DNA of 32,750 nt. It comes from Streptomyces afghaniensis 772. GTDB lineage: Bacteria > Actinomycetota > Actinomycetes > Streptomycetales > Streptomycetaceae. The stretch covers positions 1-32,750 of the forward strand of contig KE354297.1 in assembly GCA_000415505.1 (NCBI GenBank). The letters run 5' to 3'. This document shows, in pieces, positions 8,205-20,089 of this stretch. Below the pieces are notes generated by a model. The model did no database searches. It had not been told where the DNA came from and saw nothing but the letters and a program-made list of their open reading frames with translations. The position numbers were made by a program, and so were the translations under genes. How positions within the stretch are numbered: the stretch's first letter is position 1; each line of letters begins with the position of its first letter.

Positions 8205-11200
8205 TTGGCCGCCTCGCGCAACGCCTCGACCGCGAATACGAACAACGCCGCCAGCACTGCCCCGCTGCGCATCTCTTTTGCAAAGATCAAGGAGCCTCTC
8301 GAGGTTCCGAACCTGCTCGCGCTGCAGACCGAGAGCTTCGACTGGCTGCTCGGCAACACCGCCTGGCAGAGTCGGGTCGAGGAGGCTCTCGAGAACGGTC
8401 AGGACGTCCCCACCAAGTCCGGGCTCGAGGAGATCTTCGAGGAGATCTCCCCGATCGAGGACTTCAGCGGGTCGATGTCGCTGACCTTCCGCGACCACCG
8501 CTTCGAGCCGCCGAAGAACTCGATCGACGAGTGCAAGGAGCGCGACTTCACGTACGCGGCCCCGCTCTTCGTCACCGCCGAGTTCACCAACAACGAGACC
8601 GGTGAGATCAAGTCTCAGACGGTCTTCATGGGCGACTTCCCGCTCATGACGAACAAGGGCACCTTCGTCATCAACGGCACCGAGCGTGTCGTGGTGTCGC
8701 AGCTCGTCCGTTCGCCCGGCGTCTACTTCGACTCCTCCATCGACAAGACGTCCGACAAGGACATCTTCTCCGCGAAGATCATCCCGTCCCGGGGTGCCTG
8801 GCTGGAGATGGAGATCGACAAGCGCGACATGGTCGGTGTCCGCATCGACCGCAAGCGCAAGCAGTCCGTCACCGTCCTGCTCAAGGCGCTCGGCTGGACC
8901 ACCGAGCAGATCCTCGAGGAGTTCGGCGAGTACGAGTCCATGCGCGCCACCCTGGAGAAGGACCACACCCAGGGCCAGGACGACGCGCTGCTCGACATCT
9001 ACCGCAAGCTGCGCCCGGGCGAGCCCCCCACGCGTGAGGCCGCGCAGACGCTGCTCGAGAACCTCTACTTCAACCCCAAGCGCTACGACCTGGCCAAGGT
9101 CGGCCGTTACAAGGTCAACAAGAAGCTGGGTACGGACACCCCGCTGGACGCCGGGATCCTGACCGTCGAGGACATCATCGCGACGATCAAGTACCTGGTG
9201 AAGCTGCACGCCGGCGAGACCGAGACGGTCGGTGACAACGGCACGTCCGTGGTCGTCGAGACCGACGACATCGACCACTTCGGCAACCGCCGCCTGCGCA
9301 GCGTCGGCGAGCTCATCCAGAACCAGGTCCGTACGGGTCTGGCGCGTATGGAGCGTGTCGTCCGCGAGCGGATGACGACCCAGGACGTCGAGGCGATCAC
9401 GCCGCAGACCCTGATCAACATCCGGCCGGTCGTCGCCTCCATCAAGGAGTTCTTCGGCACCAGCCAGCTGTCCCAGTTCATGGACCAGAACAACCCGCTG
9501 TCGGGTCTGACGCACAAGCGGCGTCTTTCCGCGCTCGGCCCGGGTGGTCTGTCCCGTGAGCGGGCCGGCTTCGAGGTCCGTGACGTGCACCCCTCGCACT
9601 ACGGCCGCATGTGCCCGATCGAGACCCCTGAAGGCCCGAACATCGGTCTGATCGGCTCGCTCGCCACCTATGGTCGTGTGAACGCGTTCGGTTTCGTCGA
9701 GACCCCGTACCGCAAGGTGTTCGAGGGCCAGGTCACCGACCAGGTCGACTACCTCACGGCCGACGAGGAGGACCGCTTCGTCATCGCGCAGGCCAACGCG
9801 CCGCTGACGGACGACCTCCGCTTCGCCGAGGCCCGCGTGCTGGTCCGCCGTAAGGGCGGCGAGGTCGACTACGTCGGCCCCGAGGACGTGGACTACATGG
9901 ACGTCTCGCCGCGCCAGATGGTGTCGGTCGCGACCGCCATGATCCCCTTCCTGGAGCACGACGACGCCAACCGTGCCCTCATGGGCGCGAACATGATGCG
10001 CCAGGCCGTTCCGCTGATCCAGGCGGAGTCCCCGCTCGTCGGCACCGGCATGGAGTACCGCTCCGCGGTCGACGCCGGCGACGTGGTCAAGGCCGAGAAG
10101 GCCGGTGTGGTCCAGGAGGTCTCCGCGGACTACATCACCACCGCCAACGACGACGGCACGTACATCACGTACCGCCTGGCCAAGTTCGCCCGCTCCAACC
10201 AGGGCACCTCGGTCAACCAGAAGGTCATCGTGGCCGAGGGCGACCGGATCATCGAGGGCCAGGTCCTCGCCGACGGTCCGGCCACCCAGCGGGGCGAGAT
10301 GGCGCTGGGCAAGAACCTGCTCGTGGCGTTCATGCCGTGGGAGGGTCACAACTACGAGGACGCGATCATCCTGTCGCAGCGCCTCGTGCAGGACGACGTC
10401 CTCTCCTCGATCCACATCGAGGAGCACGAGGTCGACGCCCGTGACACCAAGCTCGGCCCCGAGGAGATCACCCGGGACATCCCGAACGTCTCCGAGGAGG
10501 TCCTCGCCGACCTCGACGAGCGCGGCATCATCCGTATCGGTGCCGAGGTCATCGCCGGTGACATCCTCGTCGGCAAGGTCACGCCCAAGGGTGAGACCGA
10601 GCTGACGCCCGAGGAGCGCCTGCTGCGCGCGATCTTCGGTGAGAAGGCCCGTGAGGTCCGTGACACCTCGCTGAAGGTGCCGCACGGCGAGACCGGCAAG
10701 GTCATCGGTGTGCGCGTCTTCGACCGCGAGGAGGGCGACGAGCTTCCCCCCGGTGTGAACCAGCTGGTGCGCGTCTACGTCGCGCAGAAGCGCAAGATCA
10801 CCGACGGTGACAAGCTCGCCGGCCGTCACGGCAACAAGGGCGTCATCTCGAAGATCCTGCCGATCGAGGACATGCCGTTCCTGGAGGACGGCACCCCGGT
10901 CGACATCATCCTCAACCCGCTCGGTGTCCCGTCCCGAATGAACCCGGGACAGGTGCTGGAGATCCACCTCGGCTGGCTCGCCAGCCAGGGCTGGGACGTC
11001 TCCGGTCTCGCCGACGAGTGGGCGCAGCGTCTCCAGGCCATCGACGCCGACCAGGTCCCGCCGCGGACCAACGTCGCGACGCCGGTCTTCGACGGTGCCC
11101 GCGAGGACGAGCTGGCCGGTCTGCTGGAGCACACCATCCCGAACCGCGACGGCGAGCGCATGGTGCTCCCGTCCGGCAAGGCGCGGCTGTTCGACGGCCG

Positions 11201-11690
11201 CTCCGGTGAGCCGTTCCCGGAGCCGATCTCGGTCGGCTACATGTACATCCTCAAGCTGCACCACCTGGTCGACGACAAGCTGCACGCCCGTTCGACCGGC
11301 CCCTACTCGATGATCACCCAGCAGCCGCTGGGTGGTAAGGCCCAGTTCGGTGGCCAGCGCTTCGGTGAGATGGAGGTGTGGGCGCTGGAGGCTTACGGCG
11401 CCGCGTACGCCCTCCAGGAGCTGCTGACCATCAAGTCCGACGACGTGACCGGCCGCGTGAAGGTCTACGAGGCCATCGTCAAGGGCGAGAACATCCCCGA
11501 GCCCGGCATCCCCGAGTCCTTCAAGGTGCTCATCAAGGAGATGCAGTCTCTCTGCCTGAACGTGGAGGTGCTGTCCAGCGACGGTATGTCCATCGAGATG
11601 CGTGACACCGACGAGGACGTCTTCCGCGCTGCGGAGGAGCTCGGCATCGACCTGTCCCGGCGCGAGCCGAGCAGCGTCGAAGAGGTCTGA
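8205..11690 (+). CDS. rpoB: DNA-directed RNA polymerase subunit beta
   Basis: Catalytic subunit of RNA polymerase. I choose the TTG at 8205 because GGAAGGA (8191-8197) sits 7 nt upstream and it gives 1161 residues starting [13 protein letters not shown], the usual Streptomyces RpoB length; a longer reading frame from 8145 lacks such support. The rifampicin pocket (residues about 419-450, [34 protein letters not shown]) has the wild-type D, S, H, R and S residues. Other core motifs are present: [15 protein letters not shown], the active-site lysine region [13 protein letters not shown], and the C-terminal [14 protein letters not shown]. Intact. Confidence 0.98.
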   Translation: MAASRNASTANTNNAASTAPLRISFAKIKEPLEVPNLLALQTESFDWLLGNTAWQSRVEEALENGQDVPTKSGLEEIFEEISPIEDFSGSMSLTFRDHRFEPPKNSIDECKERDFTYAAPLFVTAEFTNNETGEIKSQTVFMGDFPLMTNKGTFVINGTERVVVSQLVRSPGVYFDSSIDKTSDKDIFSAKIIPSRGAWLEMEIDKRDMVGVRIDRKRKQSVTVLLKALGWTTEQILEEFGEYESMRATLEKDHTQGQDDALLDIYRKLRPGEPPTREAAQTLLENLYFNPKRYDLAKVGRYKVNKKLGTDTPLDAGILTVEDIIATIKYLVKLHAGETETVGDNGTSVVVETDDIDHFGNRRLRSVGELIQNQVRTGLARMERVVRERMTTQDVEAITPQTLINIRPVVASIKEFFGTSQLSQFMDQNNPLSGLTHKRRLSALGPGGLSRERAGFEVRDVHPSHYGRMCPIETPEGPNIGLIGSLATYGRVNAFGFVETPYRKVFEGQVTDQVDYLTADEEDRFVIAQANAPLTDDLRFAEARVLVRRKGGEVDYVGPEDVDYMDVSPRQMVSVATAMIPFLEHDDANRALMGANMMRQAVPLIQAESPLVGTGMEYRSAVDAGDVVKAEKAGVVQEVSADYITTANDDGTYITYRLAKFARSNQGTSVNQKVIVAEGDRIIEGQVLADGPATQRGEMALGKNLLVAFMPWEGHNYEDAIILSQRLVQDDVLSSIHIEEHEVDARDTKLGPEEITRDIPNVSEEVLADLDERGIIRIGAEVIAGDILVGKVTPKGETELTPEERLLRAIFGEKAREVRDTSLKVPHGETGKVIGVRVFDREEGDELPPGVNQLVRVYVAQKRKITDGDKLAGRHGNKGVISKILPIEDMPFLEDGTPVDIILNPLGVPSRMNPGQVLEIHLGWLASQGWDVSGLADEWAQRLQAIDADQVPPRTNVATPVFDGAREDELAGLLEHTIPNRDGERMVLPSGKARLFDGRSGEPFPEPISVGYMYILKLHHLVDDKLHARSTGPYSMITQQPLGGKAQFGGQRFGEMEVWALEAYGAAYALQELLTIKSDDVTGRVKVYEAIVKGENIPEPGIPESFKVLIKEMQSLCLNVEVLSSDGMSIEMRDTDEDVFRAAEELGIDLSRREPSSVEEV

Positions 11691-11697
11691 CGGGAGT

Positions 11698-11729
11698 CCG
11701 GCGGGCCTTGGGAGACCAAGGCCCGCCGG
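11698..11729 (+). terminator. Perfect hairpin between rpoB and rpoC
   Basis: CCGGCGGGCCTTGG (11698-11711) pairs over all 14 bp with 11716-11729 around a GAGA (GNRA-type) tetraloop. No T-run follows, so it is more likely an mRNA processing or stability element of the rpoBC transcript than a full terminator. Confidence 0.55.
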
Positions 11730-11786
11730 CCCCAGGACCCCCGTATCAGACCAAAGACTTACAACCCTGAGAGGGATTGACGCATA

Positions 11787-15686
<3,900 letters not shown>

Positions 15687-15701
15687 GCGAGCAGCCATGT
15701 G

Positions 15702-15739
15702 AAGGGCGGCCATCCCTCGGTGAGGGGTGGCCGCCCTTT
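15702..15739. terminator. Bidirectional terminator between rpoC and nosP
   Basis: A 16-bp stem (15702-15717 with 15723-15738, one G-U pair) starts with AA and ends with TTT. It therefore has a short U-run for rpoC transcripts and a weaker one for the converging nosP transcript. It marks the junction between the conserved block and the nos cluster. Confidence 0.8.
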
Positions 15740-15749
15740 GGCGTACAGG

Positions 15750-16577
15750 TCAGAAGGTGGAGACGTCCCAGGTGACGTTGAGCTCGCTGAGCCCGTGGTC
15801 CGAGAGCAGCATGGAGCGCTGTAGGCGCCTGAGCGCCGGCGAGGGTTCGAGGCCCAGTTCGGTGACCAGAGTGGCGCGCATGCGCTGGTAGACGTCCAGG
15901 GCTTCCGATCGGCGCCCCGAGCGGTACAGCGCGAGCATCAGATGCGCGCACAGGCCTTCATGGGTCGGGTGCTGCGCAATGATGCTCCGCAGCTCGCTGA
16001 GCAGCTCGTGGTGCCTGCCCAGGCGAAGGTCGGATTCGATTCTGCGGTCCAGGCAGTTGAGCCGGGCTTCCTCTATCCTCTCCACCTCCCGTTGCAATCG
16101 GGGGCCGGCCTGCACGTCCGCCAGGGCCTGGCCGCGGCAGAGCCCCAGCGCCTGCGCGAAATTCTCCGATGCGGCCTCGAAATCGCCCTTCTCCCTGGCC
16201 CGGTGGCCGGCCGCGGCCAGTTGCTCGAAGTTGTCCAGCACGACTCGCCCGACGGGGGCCCGCAGGAGGTAGCCGCCGGGCAGGGTGACCAGGATGTCCT
16301 TGGCCCCGGGCGTCTTGGCGGGACAGCCGTCGGGATCCCTTCCGGCGGCCGTGGCGATGTTCTTACGCAGATGCAGGATGTAACTCTGCATCGCTGTCTT
16401 GGCGCTGGCAGGCTTCTTCTCCGTCGACCACAGTTCGTCCATCAGGGACGCGAGAGGGACGAACTGGTTGGCCTGCACGGCAAGCATGGCCAGCACGGTC
16501 CGCGGTTTGGCGGCCGTCGGTACGATCGAAGCGGTTTGCTGTGAGACCGCGAGCGGTCCCAGTACATCGACCTCCAT
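15750..16577 (-). CDS. nosP: SARP-family pathway activator NosP
   Basis: Transcription activator of the Streptomyces antibiotic regulatory protein family, 275 residues. It starts at ATG 16577 with GGGGGA upstream. Residues 1-95 form an OmpR-type winged helix (MEVDVLGPLAVSQ start; LAMLAVQANQFVPLASLMDELW; HLRKNIA). Residues about 100-250 form the bacterial transcriptional activation domain (LDNFEQLAAAGHRAREKGDF, LMLALYRSGRRSEALDVYQRMRATLVTELGLEPSPALRRLQ). It is the only regulator visible in the cluster and probably binds the 11-bp-period CGCT array between nosM and nosL. I found no in-frame TTA codon, so direct bldA control is not indicated for this gene. Confidence 0.93.
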   Translation of the reverse strand: MEVDVLGPLAVSQQTASIVPTAAKPRTVLAMLAVQANQFVPLASLMDELWSTEKKPASAKTAMQSYILHLRKNIATAAGRDPDGCPAKTPGAKDILVTLPGGYLLRAPVGRVVLDNFEQLAAAGHRAREKGDFEAASENFAQALGLCRGQALADVQAGPRLQREVERIEEARLNCLDRRIESDLRLGRHHELLSELRSIIAQHPTHEGLCAHLMLALYRSGRRSEALDVYQRMRATLVTELGLEPSPALRRLQRSMLLSDHGLSELNVTWDVSTF

Positions 16578-17147
16578 GGAATTCCCCCGTTGTGAGACAC
16601 ATGCGGTTGATGCCGGCTACTGAGGAAACGTTTTCCCGTGGTGGTGGAGAAACAGACGGGAACGGAGAGCTCACATTGCCTTGGCGCTGAATGCGCAGCC
16701 GGGCCTTGTCGCCGTGGAGGCCGCGGTGGGCTGCGGAGCTCTCAAGGAACTCATTCATCACGTCGGCGATGTTCACGCCGTAGGAACCAAGGACCTGGCC
16801 GACGCTCTGTTTTTCTCTCGCCTGCTCCCGCACGGGCACCTGTCCCCCGACCTGTGGCACATACTGGATGCTTGATCGTATTTGCGACACCTGACATTAC
16901 GTGAAGTTCAGTTGATCTTTCATGGTCATGCGTGGAAAGTGGCCAGCGGGTCATGGCGCAAGGGGAAAGCGATTTCACCGGAGCGCGGTTTAGTGGCCGC
17001 GGGGGTAATCCGCAGATGAGACGTGATATGTGGCCAATGCAGCGATATGCTCGTGCGGTGGCGCTTCGGTGCAGTGGTCGGAGGACAGCGCCCGGATCGA
17101 CCGGCCGCGACTCCCGCCGGGCGGTGTCGTACGGCGTATTTTCCGTC
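16578..17147. other. 570-bp region between nosO and nosP without a convincing gene
   Basis: This stretch is upstream of nosP and is less GC-rich than its neighbours. It should contain the nosP promoter; no -35/-10 pair stands out. A palindrome-like GGAAACGTTTTCC lies at 16624-16636, about 45 bp before the nosP start. A 64-residue open frame on the plus strand (16681-16875, TTG start, roughly three quarters G/C at third positions) and a competing minus-strand frame overlap here. Neither has a good ribosome-binding site or a recognisable family, so I do not call a gene. Confidence 0.4.
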
Positions 17148-18278
17148 TCAAAAGCGATGTACGCCGGCCAGCCCGGAGAGCACCGTCAGGGCGTCCGTCT
17201 CATAGAGGACCTCACAGGCGCGGCTCACCGCGTAGCAGAGGAAGTAGCGCTCCGTGAGGGTCAGCCCTGCACTGTGCAGACCCAGGTACAGCAGGCTGGT
17301 CAGCAGGCGCGCGGCCAGGAAGGCCGGGTCGCGGTTGAGGAAGTCGCGCAGCCCGTCGGACGCGCCGACGATCCGGTGGAAGGCGCTCTCGTCCAGCGCG
17401 GTGGCGTCCTGTTCCTCCTCGTCCCCCAGCAGCCTCAGCTCCGTACCCGACCGGAACAGATCGGTCGCCGTGGGCTTCGCCGGGCGAACGGCCTCGAACC
17501 ACTGCCGGGCGGGTTCGGACACCACCGGTCCACGGCCCTCGCACTGGGTGAGCACCGCGTCGACCAAGCCCAGCAGCGTGGGGGCGACCCGCGCGTACTG
17601 CTCGCTCATCGCCGACCGCGCGGCCTGCGGATTCCGGCTGGTGGCGAGGAACGCCTCCGCGTGCGAGCGGTAGCTGAGGAAGCCGAGCGGCACGCCGTCC
17701 CTGCCCAGCTCGTAGTCCTGTGCGGTCGGCGCCCCCGAGGCGCTGACGCCGCGCAGGTGGGCGGCCATCAGCGCGGCGGCGGCCGCCAGCAGGGCCGGGC
17801 GGCCCGCCTCTCCGGCCGCACCGACCGCGAGGAGGGCCGGGCACAGGTCGGCCAGCACCGTGCGGGTGAACGGCGCCAGGGCAGGACCGTCGAACACGGA
17901 GCCGGTGAGCGGAACGAGCCGGGCGGGCCCCGTCACGACCTGGACTTCCGTGCCGACTCGGCCCCCGGCCCCGGTCCCGGCTCCGGAGCCCAGTCGGCCC
18001 GCCAGCTCCCGTGCTCGTGCGGCGTACTCGCGCGCGGTCTCGCCGTCCTCCGGCCCCAGGGCCAGCTGCACGGACAGGGTGGGCTGCGCCGGACCGGTAC
18101 CGCGTACGAAGAATGCCGGTGTCGGCGCGTCCGTGGCCGGGGGCTCGGTGAGCAGCGGTCGCACGATCCCGGCCAGCAGCAGGTCGGCGGTACCGGGTGG
18201 CGCCGTCAGCGCGATCTCCAGCCATTGCCGATGGTGAGCGGTGCTCCCGGCGTCTGTCCGGGGCGTGGGCGCCGTCAT
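17148..18278 (-). CDS. nosO: NosO, pyridine-forming [4+2] cyclase of thiopeptide synthesis
   Basis: 376 residues. It starts at ATG 18278, which overlaps the nosN stop by 4 nt (ATGA), so it is translationally coupled to nosN. There is no clear transmembrane segment or signal. The sequence resembles the thiopeptide-specific relatives of the LanB elimination domain (QWLEIALTAPPGTADLLLAGIVRPLL at the start, YELGRDGVPLGFLSYRSHAEAFLATSRNPQAARSAMSEQYARV, ALDESAFHRIVGASDGLRDFLNRDP). In known clusters this family (TclM/TbtD type) joins two dehydroalanines into the central nitrogen heterocycle and releases the leader peptide. The product assignment rests on family resemblance and on its position between nosN and nosP. 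Confidence 0.88.
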   Translation of the reverse strand: MTAPTPRTDAGSTAHHRQWLEIALTAPPGTADLLLAGIVRPLLTEPPATDAPTPAFFVRGTGPAQPTLSVQLALGPEDGETAREYAARARELAGRLGSGAGTGAGGRVGTEVQVVTGPARLVPLTGSVFDGPALAPFTRTVLADLCPALLAVGAAGEAGRPALLAAAAALMAAHLRGVSASGAPTAQDYELGRDGVPLGFLSYRSHAEAFLATSRNPQAARSAMSEQYARVAPTLLGLVDAVLTQCEGRGPVVSEPARQWFEAVRPAKPTATDLFRSGTELRLLGDEEEQDATALDESAFHRIVGASDGLRDFLNRDPAFLAARLLTSLLYLGLHSAGLTLTERYFLCYAVSRACEVLYETDALTVLSGLAGVHRF

Positions 18279-19522
18279 ACGAGTTCCGGCTGGGACATCG
18301 CCATCTCGAAGGCGAGCTCGATCAGGGTGAGACCGGCCTGCCGGCGCGGCAGCCGGATGCCCCGGTCGTCCTCGATCAGGCCGCGGCCCCGGAGGAAGTC
18401 GGCGAGCGGGGCGATGGCGGGCCGGGTGAGGACTTCGGCCAGGTCCGTGCCGGTCCGGTAGGACCAGTCCTTCCTCGGTACGCCATCGAACATCGCGAGG
18501 CCCGCCTGGAGGAGCGAGACCAGTACCCGGTCCTGGCCGGCGGGCACATCGATGTCGAAGCCGAGCGGATCGGCGATGTAGGGGTGCAGCAGGCCCTTCG
18601 CATGGGACTGGAACTGCTGGTTGACCAAGGAGATCGCGCCCGAGCCGAGGCCCACGGTGTCGGCTCGCAGCTGGAAGTACATGGCCGCGAACGGCGACAC
18701 CTTGCCGAAGTAACCGTTGGCGTATTCGGTGAGCCCGGAGGCGTCGATGGCCCGGCGGGCGCGGGCGAACAGGACCTGCTGACGCCGCAGATAGTCCCGC
18801 CGCTCGGAGGTCTCCATCCGGCGGCGCATGAAGGTGCCCGGTGTCGGCCGGAACGAATAGAGCGACAGGTGGTTGACGGGCAGTTCCAGGGCCTTGTCGA
18901 CGGTCCGGGCCAGCTCGTCGGCCTCCTGGTCCGGAAAGCCGGACATGAGGTCGATGGACACGTCCTCGAAGCCGGCCTCGCGGGCGGCGTGGACGATACG
19001 GGTGGCCTGCGCGGCGGTGTGCCGACGACCGAGGCGGCGCAGCCGGGTGTCGTCGAAGGACTGCACTCCGCTGGACACCCGGTTGAAGCCCAGGCCGCGG
19101 AAGAACGCCAGCTTCCTCGCGTCCACAGTGTCGGGGCTGCACTCGATGGTGGCCTCGGCGACCTCGCTCAGGTCGAAGGAGGTGCGCAGCGCCTCCATGA
19201 CGGCGGTCGCCTCGCGCTCGTCCAGGCTGCTCGCCGTACCGCCGCCCCAGTAAATGACGTACGGAATGTCCCCGGCAGACCGGTGGGCCGCACCGCGTAC
19301 CTCTATTTCCTTGCACAGTGCGGTGATGTATTTCTGCCGTACCGAATCATCCGGCTTGCGGAGGAGGTCCTTGGTGGGAATCGCCTGGACCCAGTCGCAG
19401 AAGGTGCACTTGGAATGGCAGAAAGGTACGTGCACATAGAGCATCAGCAGGTTCCGCTGCGGAGAGCTGGAGGGGAGTTCCGCGAGTTGAGTGTCCAGTA
19501 GTCGTGTCTCCAGGCCGCCCAT
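18275..19522 (-). CDS. nosN: NosN, HemN-like class C radical SAM enzyme
   Basis: 415 residues. It starts at ATG 19522 with AAAGGA 5 nt upstream. The radical SAM motif C35-HSK-C39-TF-C42 binds a [4Fe-4S] cluster. GGGTAS (SAM binding) and the HemN-like core follow (ATIECSPDTVDARKLAFFRG, RVSSGVQSFDDTRLRRLGR, SIDLMSGFPDQ). The C-terminal HemN-type domain includes GLTEYANGYFG. NosN is known to use SAM as a one-carbon source and to build the side-ring linkage between the indolic acid and the core glutamate of nosiheptide. It is transcribed after nosM, behind the tandem hairpins, and coupled to nosO. Confidence 0.94.
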   Translation of the reverse strand: MGGLETRLLDTQLAELPSSSPQRNLLMLYVHVPFCHSKCTFCDWVQAIPTKDLLRKPDDSVRQKYITALCKEIEVRGAAHRSAGDIPYVIYWGGGTASSLDEREATAVMEALRTSFDLSEVAEATIECSPDTVDARKLAFFRGLGFNRVSSGVQSFDDTRLRRLGRRHTAAQATRIVHAAREAGFEDVSIDLMSGFPDQEADELARTVDKALELPVNHLSLYSFRPTPGTFMRRRMETSERRDYLRRQQVLFARARRAIDASGLTEYANGYFGKVSPFAAMYFQLRADTVGLGSGAISLVNQQFQSHAKGLLHPYIADPLGFDIDVPAGQDRVLVSLLQAGLAMFDGVPRKDWSYRTGTDLAEVLTRPAIAPLADFLRGRGLIEDDRGIRLPRRQAGLTLIELAFEMAMSQPELV

Positions 19523-19561
19523 GGGATTCCTTTCGATGCTGACGCTGCTGAGGACTTGCAG

Positions 19562-19617
19562 CGGTGCCCCGGGCCGGAGATTCGGCCCGGGGCACCGGTC
19601 GGCACATCACTGTGCCG
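19562..19617 (-). terminator. Tandem hairpins between nosM and nosN
   Basis: Reading along the nosM transcript, a perfect 7-bp hairpin (19600-19606 with 19611-19617, loop of 4) is followed within 3 nt by a perfect 15-bp hairpin (CGGTGCCCCGGGCCG at 19562-19576 with 19583-19597, loop of 6). No U-run follows. This fits a partial terminator or 3' stabiliser that lets precursor mRNA exceed nosN-nosO mRNA. Confidence 0.75.
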
Positions 19618-19644
19618 CTGGCTCACCCGACCTGGCGCACCGCG

Positions 19645-19797
19645 TCAGGAGGAGCAGGAGCAGCAGCACTCACAGGTGGTGCAGGAGGCCGACATGACCT
19701 TGGCCACGACCTCGCTGTCCTCGAGGCGGCTGTCGTCCAGGAACTCGGAGATCTCAAGGGCGTCGACGTCCAGCTCGGACAGGTGCACAGCGTCCAC
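19645..19797 (-). CDS. nosM: NosM, nosiheptide precursor peptide
   Basis: 50-residue ribosomal precursor. GTG 19797 is chosen because AAAGGAG (19810-19804) is 6 nt upstream and it gives the expected length; a longer frame to 19848 has no ribosome-binding site. The leader is residues 1-37, acidic and helical (ELDVDALEISEFLDD, DSEVVAKVMSA). The core is residues 38-50, SCTTCECCCSCSS, identical to the nosiheptide core. Its five core Cys besides the indole-bearing one, its Ser and Thr residues and Glu43 match thiazoles, dehydroamino acids, the pyridine and the side-ring ester. Cys45 would carry the indolic acid. It lies alone before tandem hairpins and divergent from nosL. Confidence 0.98.
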   Translation of the reverse strand: MDAVHLSELDVDALEISEFLDDSRLEDSEVVAKVMSASCTTCECCCSCSS

Positions 19798-19830
19798 TGG
19801 AGGCTCCTTTCGTTTCCGGTGAAATGTAGA

Positions 19831-19846
19831 GCGCAATTTTTTGCGC
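19831..19846. repeat. Perfect inverted repeat in the nosM 5' leader
   Basis: GCGCAA-TTTT-TTGCGC is a perfect 6-bp stem with a 4-nt loop, about 34 bp upstream of the nosM start and inside its predicted untranslated leader. It could be an RNA hairpin that stabilises the message or an operator for a second regulator; the sequence does not decide between them. Confidence 0.5.
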
Positions 19847-19890
19847 ACGACTCGGAGGCTATGCGGGTTGGTTTGTCGGCGTCAAGGAAC

Positions 19891-19899
19891 AAGATATTC
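19891..19899 (-). promoter_or_regulatory. Candidate -10 region of the nosM promoter
   Basis: On the minus strand GAATAT (19899-19894) lies 8 bp beyond the last repeat of the CGCT array, and TATCTT (19896-19891) lies 11 bp beyond it. SARP-dependent promoters typically lack a good -35 and have the nearest repeat about 8 bp before the -10. Transcription would start near 19,885, giving a leader of about 85-90 nt. Confidence 0.5.
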
Positions 19900-19907
19900 A
19901 ATTTTCC

Positions 19908-19969
19908 CGCTGCCTTCTCGCTGTGTTGCCGCTAAATCACCGCTAAAGTCGCGCTCAAACGCTGCTGTA
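19908..19969. promoter_or_regulatory. 11-bp-period direct repeat array, putative NosP (SARP) operator
   Basis: CGCT occurs at 19908, 19919, 19930, 19941 and 19952, exactly 11 bp apart, followed by TGCT at 19963 in the same phase. The heptamers are CGCTGCC, CGCTGTG, CGCTAAA, CGCTAAA, CGCTCAA and TGCTGTA. On the minus strand the best units read TTTAGCG, TTTAGCG and TTGAGCG, close to the TCGAGCG-type SARP heptamer, pointing towards nosM. Spacing by one helical turn is the hallmark of SARP binding. The array sits in the divergent nosM/nosL region, so one activator could serve both sides. Confidence 0.75.
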
Positions 19970-20018
19970 CTGCTGGTGTGTTTTCGTCATGGAGTCGGGG
20001 TTCTGGTTTTCCTCTTCC

Positions 20019-20048
20019 TTGTTCCCGCTGCTTTGCGGCAGATATAAA
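20019..20048 (+). promoter_or_regulatory. Candidate promoter of the nosL operon
   Basis: TATAAA (20043-20048) is a strong -10 for this genome, with TTGTTC (20019-20024) 18 bp upstream. It would start RNA near 20,055, about 35 nt before nosL. It lies about 55 bp downstream of the 11-bp repeat array. Confidence 0.5.
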
Positions 20049-20089
20049 TTCAGCGTCTCTTCCGGAGTCCACCGCAGGGAGATCTTCGT

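Noticed and set aside
9450-9560. Possible rifampicin-resistant rpoB
   Set aside because: The rifampicin pocket has the wild-type residues at all usual resistance positions.
15687-15760. Insertion sequence or integration site at the rpoC-nos junction
   Set aside because: Only a terminator hairpin is present; no transposase, target duplication or att-like repeat is visible on this side.
16681-16875. 64-residue plus-strand frame in the nosO-nosP gap
   Set aside because: It has a TTG start at poor spacing from any purine-rich site, no recognisable motif, and a competing minus-strand frame over the same bases. It is kept only as a note in the intergenic entry.
18275-19522. Coproporphyrinogen III oxidase (hemN/hemW) housekeeping gene
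   Set aside because: The protein is HemN-like, but it is coupled to nosO and lies beside the nosiheptide precursor, which fits the class C radical SAM enzyme NosN instead.
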